64,000 nt of DNA from CADCWK01 sp964244115 (GTDB lineage Bacteria > Chloroflexota > Chloroflexia > Thermomicrobiales > UBA6265): contig CAXTHM010000001.1 of assembly GCA_964244115.1 (NCBI GenBank), positions 62,001-126,000 of the forward strand, read 5' to 3'. A program made the position numbers and the translations under genes. Within the stretch, counting starts at the first letter, position 1; the number at the start of each line of letters is the position of its first letter. Shown here piece by piece: positions 59,378 to 64,000 of the stretch. The notes below the pieces were generated by a model, which saw only the letters and a list, made by a program, of their open reading frames with translations, did no database searches and was not told the DNA's origin.

Positions 59378-60154
59378 ATGCGCGATCACCACTTCACCCG
59401 CCTGCCGTCGCCGGCCGGATTGCTCTGGCCCGTTGGGCTGATCGCGGCGGTCCTCGTCGTCTGGGAGATCACCGTCCGGCTCCGCGACGTCCCCCGCTGG
59501 CTGCTGCCGCCGCCGTCGGCCATCGGGCGGGCGCTGATCGACGACCGGGCGCTGCTGCTGCAGAACGCCCGGGTGACGTTGAACGAGATCCTGCTCGGCT
59601 TCGGGCTGGCCGTCGTCATCGGGGTGACGCTCGGGGTGCTGATCGCCAACGTCGGGCCGGTCGCCCGGGCGGTCTACCCGATCGTGATCACCTCGCAGAC
59701 GATCCCGATCCCGGCGATCGCGCCGCTGCTGCTGATCTGGTTCGGTTACGGCCTGTTCCCGAAGGTGCTCGTCACCACCCTGATCGGCTTCTTCCCGATC
59801 GTCGTCAGCACCGTCGACGGCATACGCTCGACCGACCGTGACACGCTCGACCTGTTCCGGACGCTCCGGGCCAGCGCCTGGTCCCGGCTCCGCCACGCCC
59901 AGTTGCCCTCGGCGCTGCCGGCGATCTTCTCCGGCGCCCGGATCGCGATGACGGCCTGCGTGATCGGCGCGGTCTTCGCCGAGCTGACGGGCGCCAGCGA
60001 GGGGCTCGGCTACCTGCTCAACCGCGCTGGCGCCCAGTTCCTGACCGCCCGCGTCTTCGCGATCATCGTCGTCCTCTCGCTGCTCGGGATCGGCCTGTTC
60101 AGCCTGCTCGCCGTGCTGGAGCGGCTCGCCCTGCCGTGGCGCCGCGTCCGGTAG
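59378..60154 (+). CDS. ABC transporter permease (SsuC/TauC/ThiX type)
   Basis: 258 residues with about six hydrophobic helices and the BPD-type permease pattern: LNEILLGFGLAVVIGVTLGV, the EAA-like loop DLFRTLRASAWSRLRHAQLP, then GARIAMTACVIGAVFAEL. Related permeases import sulphonates, taurine, or pyrimidine precursors. No ATPase or binding protein is beside it, so it must use partners encoded elsewhere. ATG 59378 with GGTGGAGAG upstream. Confidence 0.85.
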   Translation: MRDHHFTRLPSPAGLLWPVGLIAAVLVVWEITVRLRDVPRWLLPPPSAIGRALIDDRALLLQNARVTLNEILLGFGLAVVIGVTLGVLIANVGPVARAVYPIVITSQTIPIPAIAPLLLIWFGYGLFPKVLVTTLIGFFPIVVSTVDGIRSTDRDTLDLFRTLRASAWSRLRHAQLPSALPAIFSGARIAMTACVIGAVFAELTGASEGLGYLLNRAGAQFLTARVFAIIVVLSLLGIGLFSLLAVLERLALPWRRVR

Positions 60155-60424
60155 GCCAGGTCGTGAGCGGTTCCGTAACGTAGAGCGAATCTCGTGGCCC
60201 TTGTCGGTCGCGAGCGGCGAGCCCCACCCCCCGGGCCCCTCCCCATCCCGGTCTGGCTCCGTCGCCTGCGGGCGACTCCGTCCCGACCGGATGGAGAGGG
60301 GGAGGCAGCTCCACCGTCAACCGCTATGAGCCGCGCTGTAGGGGCCATGGTTTCTCACCTCGCTGACCCGACGACGATCCACCACCGCTGCCACTGACAG
60401 GAGCGCTCGCGCGACCCGTGGAAG

Positions 60425-60507
60425 CCCCTCTCCGGGACCGGTGAGCCGAATTCACCTTCAGGTGATTGAGCGAACCGGGAGCGGGGGAGGGGTCTGCTCC
60501 GCCACCG
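60425..60507 (+). repeat. Dispersed repeat family A, copy 13
   Basis: CCCCTCTCCGGGACCGGTGA ... GGGGGAGGGGTCTGCTCCGC. Confidence 0.7.
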
Positions 60508-60524
60508 ACCATGTGGCGAAAACG

Positions 60525-60600
60525 ATCTCGCCTACCGGCGAAGGCCGCTGCGGTGGCCGGGCTCGCAAGCTTCGCCGCTACGACGACGGCGCCGCGTCCG
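60525..60600. repeat. Family B repeat
   Basis: AAGGCCGCTGCGGTGGCCGG and GCTCGCAAGCTTCGCCGCTA. Confidence 0.55.
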
Positions 60601-60681
60601 GTGGACGCGACGAACCCCGGCCGGCGCGACGCCGACCGGGGTCTCTTGGTCGTTTCGATGACGCTGAGCCGACGGCTTCGC

Positions 60682-61254
60682 CTACAGGACGGAGCCGACC
60701 GCGAACAGACCGACGCCGAAGATCAGGCCCATGATGCCGAGGACGAGGAACTCCAGGATCACCGCGATGACCGCGATGCCGATCGCCCGGAGGACGGACG
60801 TCTCCAGCGCCGCCTGGATGGCGACGATCCGGGTGATCAGATACCAGATGCCGACCGCGAAAGCGATCAGCCCGCCGAAGAGCGGGAACGCAGCCACGAC
60901 CAGCAGCAGGTTCGGCGCGGCCGCGAAGCCCTGCGTCCGCAGCACCTGGCCGACCGTGGCCTCGACCCGGTCACTCGGGATCACCCGCGTCCCGGCGACG
61001 TAGATGAACGCCGAGGAGACCACCCAGGCCAGCAGGCCACCGATCAGGCCGGCGATCAGCCCCCGGCCACCCTCATCGACCTGCCCGATCGCGGCGGCGA
61101 CCGCGGCGACCAGGATGACGATCGCGGCCTGCGAGGTCGCGTTCCGGTCGTGCTCGACCTCCTCGTACGCCGACCGGTCCAGCCTGGCGACCGCGATCAT
61201 CCGGTCCGTGAACGACCGGCCCCCGGCCGGCTGCGGATAGATTCGCCCGTACAT
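60682..61254 (-). CDS. Yip1-like multi-spanning membrane protein, copy 2
   Basis: 190 residues from ATG 61254 (GGGGAC upstream); nine further codons could belong. A conserved polar start (SFTDRMIAVARLDRSAYEEVE) then five hydrophobic segments (AAIVILVAAVAAAIG, LLAWVVSSAFIYVAG, and so on) with the shared motif GTRVIPSDRVEATVGQVLRTQG. The Yip1 domain covers eukaryotic-type membrane proteins; bacterial homologues are of unknown function. Paralogous to the next gene upstream. Confidence 0.8.
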   Translation of the reverse strand: MYGRIYPQPAGGRSFTDRMIAVARLDRSAYEEVEHDRNATSQAAIVILVAAVAAAIGQVDEGGRGLIAGLIGGLLAWVVSSAFIYVAGTRVIPSDRVEATVGQVLRTQGFAAAPNLLLVVAAFPLFGGLIAFAVGIWYLITRIVAIQAALETSVLRAIGIAVIAVILEFLVLGIMGLIFGVGLFAVGSVL

Positions 61255-61400
61255 GATGTCCCCGTTCCCCTGTGTATCCATGCGCGTCGGCGATGCGGTC
61301 GGCACGCCGTCATGTCCCCTATCGTACCGGCCATCTGTGGCACCGCTATGCCCCAACCGTTGCGATTCACGGAACGACGGTGTCGGCTCTGTGACAGAAC

Positions 61401-61442
61401 GTCCGTGGCCCCACTCACTGAGGCGCGAGTGGGGCCACGGAC
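61401..61442. terminator. 16-bp perfect hairpin
   Basis: Arms 61401-61416 and 61427-61442 with a 10-base loop, downstream of the upstream Yip1-like gene and before copy 2. Confidence 0.65.
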
Positions 61443-61495
61443 GCTGCGGATGTCATCGACCGGGACCGGGACCGAGCCAGACCAGACCAGAGCGC

Positions 61496-62074
61496 CTAGA
61501 AGATCGAGTCGATCGCGTAGATGCCGACGCCGAAGATCGCGGCGATGATCACGGTCGCGATCACCTGCAGGATCACGGCAATGATCGCGATCGCGACCGC
61601 TCGCGGGACGGACGTTTCAAGGGCGGACTGAATGCCGATGATTCGGGTGATGATGTACCAGACGAAGACGACAAGGGCGACCAGCGGCCCAAGGACCGGG
61701 ATGGCCGCGACGACGAGCAGAAAGTTCGGAACGGAGGCGAACCCCTGTGTCCGAAGGACCTGACCCATGTCAGCCTGGACCCGGTCGCTGGGAATGATGC
61801 GCGTGCCGACGATGTAGATGAACGCCGACGAGACCACCCAGCCGATCAGCGCACCGATCAGGCCGGAGACCGCACCCTGCCAACCGCCGCTCAGACCGCC
61901 GATCGCGCTGGCGATCGCTGCGATCGCGACGACGATGGCGGCCTGGGTTGTCGCCGTCGTGTCGCGCTCGACCTCCTCATAGACCGACCGGTCCAGCCGG
62001 GCCGCGCCGATCAGCCGATCGGAGAAGGAGCGGTTCGATCCCACAGGCTGCGCCGTCCGTCCACCACTGAACAT
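61496..62074 (-). CDS. Yip1-like multi-spanning membrane protein, copy 1
   Basis: 192 residues from ATG 62074 (GGGGAGAG upstream). Same layout as copy 2: SFSDRLIGAARLDRSVYEEVE, then AAIVVAIAAIASAIG, GWVVSSAFIYIVGTRIIPSD and QADMGQVLRTQGFA, and final hydrophobic helices. The two genes are 241 bases apart and separated by a perfect hairpin, so they may have separate transcripts. Function unknown. Confidence 0.82.
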   Translation of the reverse strand: MFSGGRTAQPVGSNRSFSDRLIGAARLDRSVYEEVERDTTATTQAAIVVAIAAIASAIGGLSGGWQGAVSGLIGALIGWVVSSAFIYIVGTRIIPSDRVQADMGQVLRTQGFASVPNFLLVVAAIPVLGPLVALVVFVWYIITRIIGIQSALETSVPRAVAIAIIAVILQVIATVIIAAIFGVGIYAIDSIF

Positions 62075-62204
62075 GCTGTCTCTCCCCGTCCTCGTCGCCG
62101 CTCAGCCGCCGGACTCCCGATCGGCCTGCCTTAGGCGGCTATTCTATCCTCTTCGCGCAGGGTTTCTGCACGGGCTCCGGGTGCCCAGGCGTCACATCCA
62201 ACGG

Positions 62205-63335
62205 TCAGGGGGCGGACTCGGCCGCCACATCGCTGGCTGGCCCTGGCGGTACGGAACCGTCGGTCGCTGGGTCGGCAAGCCCGTTCCCGCCCTGGCCGGT
62301 CTTCGCCCCCTGGTCGTCGTTCGGCTTCCGGCCGGCCGCCTCGATCTCGGCTGGCCCGTACGGCATCGGCTGGAGCGGGAACGGGTCCGGGGTGATCGGG
62401 CGGCTGGCGCGACCGGGCTGTTCCGGGGCGAGGTCCGGCGCGAAGCGGCGCAGCAGCCCCCGCGTGCCCTCGACGATCCGGTGGACCGGGTTGCTGTTCT
62501 CGGCGACCTGGCTGGCGTAGTCCTCGGCCGCCGCCAGTGGTCCGACGTCCTGCCCGACGCGCTGCTCCAGTTCGCCGCGGTGGTGCATCACCCAGAGGTA
62601 GACGTCGGCGTCGGTCCGGGAGGGGAACCGGTCCAGCACGCCGCGATCGGCCGCGACCCGGACGATCGGCAGGTAGATGAAGTCGTACCAGTCGGCGACG
62701 GTCTCGGCGACGGTGGCGTAGCGGTGCCAGATCGCGGTCAGCCAGACCTGGTGACCGAGGATCTGCTGCCAGATCTCGTCGTACCGGCCCAGCGCGGTCG
62801 GGCGGATGTCGTGGTCGGGCCGGAGGCGGTCGATGTCCGTCCGACGCAGGAACTCGGCGTACTCGACCTGGAGCAGCAGCTCCTGCGGCGACATCGAGGC
62901 GTTGAGCGGCACGCGGATGTGCCCCTCGATCACTTCGGCGTCGATGAAGTCGCCCCCCCGCTGCCGGGCGACGGAGACACGGTGGTTGCCGTCCTTGACG
63001 AAGTAGATATCGCCGACCTGATAGAGCTGGATCGGCGGCAGCGTGACGTCGTCGTAGAACGCCTTGTCGACGCGCTTCCAGCGCTGGGACATATGGCGCT
63101 GGCGGGGCAGGAAGGCGCGATCGAAGTCCTGGAAACGGTCCATGCTGCCGATGATGTGATTGATCGGCACGATCTGGAGGCCGCGGTAGCTCTCGCCCTC
63201 CGGCGACATGCGCTTGCGGATGTCATGGAAGGAGACGAGGTCGTTGGGCTGGCGCCGGACGGCGGCGACCATGTCATGCAGGAACGCCCGCTGCCGGGCG
63301 CGATCAAAGTCATGATCTACCCGGTTATCGGCCAT
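62205..63335 (-). CDS. ParB/Srx-fold (DUF4032-like) protein
   Basis: 376 residues. The central block VTLPPIQLYQVGDIYFVKDG followed by NHRVSVARQRGGDFIDAEVIEG is a ParB-like fold of the kind found in DUF4032-like proteins. The C-terminus from about 300 is Pro/Gly-rich and disordered. ParB-fold proteins include nucleases and CTP-binding DNA clamps; the sequence does not decide. ATG 63335. Adjacent genes give no hint of a partition system. Confidence 0.7.
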   Translation of the reverse strand: MADNRVDHDFDRARQRAFLHDMVAAVRRQPNDLVSFHDIRKRMSPEGESYRGLQIVPINHIIGSMDRFQDFDRAFLPRQRHMSQRWKRVDKAFYDDVTLPPIQLYQVGDIYFVKDGNHRVSVARQRGGDFIDAEVIEGHIRVPLNASMSPQELLLQVEYAEFLRRTDIDRLRPDHDIRPTALGRYDEIWQQILGHQVWLTAIWHRYATVAETVADWYDFIYLPIVRVAADRGVLDRFPSRTDADVYLWVMHHRGELEQRVGQDVGPLAAAEDYASQVAENSNPVHRIVEGTRGLLRRFAPDLAPEQPGRASRPITPDPFPLQPMPYGPAEIEAAGRKPNDDQGAKTGQGGNGLADPATDGSVPPGPASDVAAESAP

Positions 63336-63499
63336 GATCGTTCCTCCCCGGTCGGTTCCGGGGCCTGTCCGTCGTCGTCATGTCCCGCAACGATACCGTG
63401 CCGGCTGGGCCGGGACAACTCCGTGAGATCCCGGAGACGGGCCGATCCGGCCGTGAGGATCGGGAGACGCGCACCCATGACCCAGGCCCGCGCGGGGGA

Positions 63500-64000
63500 C
63501 TACCGGCTCGCGGACACCGTCGTCACGCGCTCCTGGATCACCGTCCGGCCCCGGTCGCTGACCATCTCGGTGGTCGTGGATTCGAACGTCGCGACCTGAC
63601 CGGTGAAGCGGCCACCGCCCTCGACCCGCAGTGGGCTGAAACTCCCGCCCGTCGGCGTCATCCGCTCGATGGCGGAACCACCCGAGCGGGACGTTGGCCG
63701 GTAGCTCATCTCGATCACCGGGACACTGATCTCCAGCGCCTGGTACGGGTAGACGTTGATGATCGTCGTCTCCCCGTAGCACAGCACGGGGGACTGGGAC
63801 CGGTCGTAGAGATGGACATGACCGTGGAGGTGGTAGGCCGGCTTGAAGCGGTCGAGGAACGAGCGGATGACCGTGAAGCCCTGATGCGCCTCGTCGTCCC
63901 GATCCCCCAACCCGCGTGGTGGGGAGTGCGTGACGAGGACATCGAGGGCGCGTCCGTAGCGGTGCTGGTTCCAGAGCAGGCGCGGCGTCATCCTGGCGAT
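63500..64000 (-). CDS. Metallophosphoesterase, C-terminal part (5' end beyond window)
   Basis: The open frame runs off the window at 64000. The visible 166 codons include LDVLVTHSPPRGLGDRDDEAH (metal-binding His, then the family's GxxD) and YHLHGHVHLYDRS (the G-H-x-H metal motif). These fix it as a calcineurin-type phosphoesterase. After about 90 residues a C-terminal tail continues that is not part of the core. The ATG at 63991 is not the real start, since similarity begins before it. Confidence 0.85.
   Translation of the reverse strand: MARMTPRLLWNQHRYGRALDVLVTHSPPRGLGDRDDEAHQGFTVIRSFLDRFKPAYHLHGHVHLYDRSQSPVLCYGETTIINVYPYQALEISVPVIEMSYRPTSRSGGSAIERMTPTGGSFSPLRVEGGGRFTGQVATFESTTTEMVSDRGRTVIQERVTTVSASR

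Larger units (their letters stand above)
60155..60681. other. Intergenic region rich in repeats
   Basis: Contains a CCCCACCCCCCGGGCCCCTC-type segment (60225-60310), a family A copy (60425-60507), a family B copy (60525-60600) and an imperfect stem at about 60610-60645. No gene. Confidence 0.6.

Noticed and set aside
62073..63599. A 508-residue plus-strand frame
   Set aside because: Antisense to the ParB-like gene, which shows clear conserved motifs; the plus-strand product has no domain.
1..64000. tRNA or rRNA genes
   Set aside because: I looked for T-loop-like GGTTCGAATCC motifs and cloverleaf arms; the GTTCGAA matches (for example in purN and near 27808) lie in coding or unstructured DNA.
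1..64000. CRISPR array
   Set aside because: The repeats in this window are dispersed singly over kilobases, without regular spacers or cas genes.

Overview
This is a GC-rich (roughly two-thirds G+C) bacterial segment, most likely from a Thermomicrobiales-like member of the Chloroflexota. The evidence is indirect: Tat-exported proteins with an AQDATP-type junction and Gly/Thr/Pro-rich linkers (12368-13204, 40233-41075), an exported protein ending in similar Pro/Thr-rich sequence (17652-18926), high G+C, and a dense mix of housekeeping genes and lineage-type orphans. Five runs of exactly ten N show that it is a scaffolded draft, probably a metagenome assembly. At two of these gaps the flank carries a piece of an unrelated gene (31457-31624 and about 36414-36513), so the reading frames there are assembly artefacts and not true pseudogenes.

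Layout. 1-9.7 kb: purN (cut by the window edge), an MqnA-like protein, a membrane-anchored thioredoxin-like protein, prmC, two small membrane proteins whose tails resemble the RNA polymerase alpha C-terminal domain, a toxin-antitoxin pair with a palindromic operator, guaA and a RusA-like resolvase. 10-17.7 kb: pheA, two complete signal peptidase I genes plus a 5'-truncated third copy around a low-GC island, a Tat-exported Cys-rich protein and a DedA protein. 17.6-31 kb: an exported phytase-like esterase, tandem uronate-dehydrogenase-like genes, four tiny membrane proteins beside proS, a cobalamin adenosyltransferase, a Gfo/Idh/MocA oxidoreductase, a D-threonine-aldolase-like enzyme and dps. 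31-45.5 kb: two tandem APH-fold kinases, an LLM flavin oxidoreductase, hemY, an unrecognised coiled-coil protein, argD, a Tat-exported superoxide dismutase, a MarR regulator, and argH with an overlapping acetyltransferase. 45.5-54 kb: ferredoxin, then an accessory zone with two zinc-knuckle/beta-helix proteins, one translationally coupled to a UvrD/Rep-type helicase. 54-64 kb: a CCA/poly(A) nucleotidyltransferase, further APH-fold kinases, DUF2461, a DoxX-like protein, a lone ABC permease, two Yip1-like paralogues, a ParB-like protein and a partial metallophosphoesterase.

The most striking large-scale feature is a set of dispersed GC-rich repeats. Family A (about 100 bp) has 13 recognisable copies. 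Family B carries GTAGGGG/CCCCTAC ends. Family C is a 20-bp palindrome. They fill most longer intergenic gaps, one A copy is read in frame inside a gene, and one B copy forms a gene's C-terminus. Many genes end at long, nearly perfect hairpins that lack a U-tract. The best candidates for undescribed biology are the membrane-tethered alpha-CTD-like pair (4412-5607), the helicase plus zinc-knuckle/beta-helix operon (49381-52649), and the lepB island with its swapped 3' end (14970-17173).
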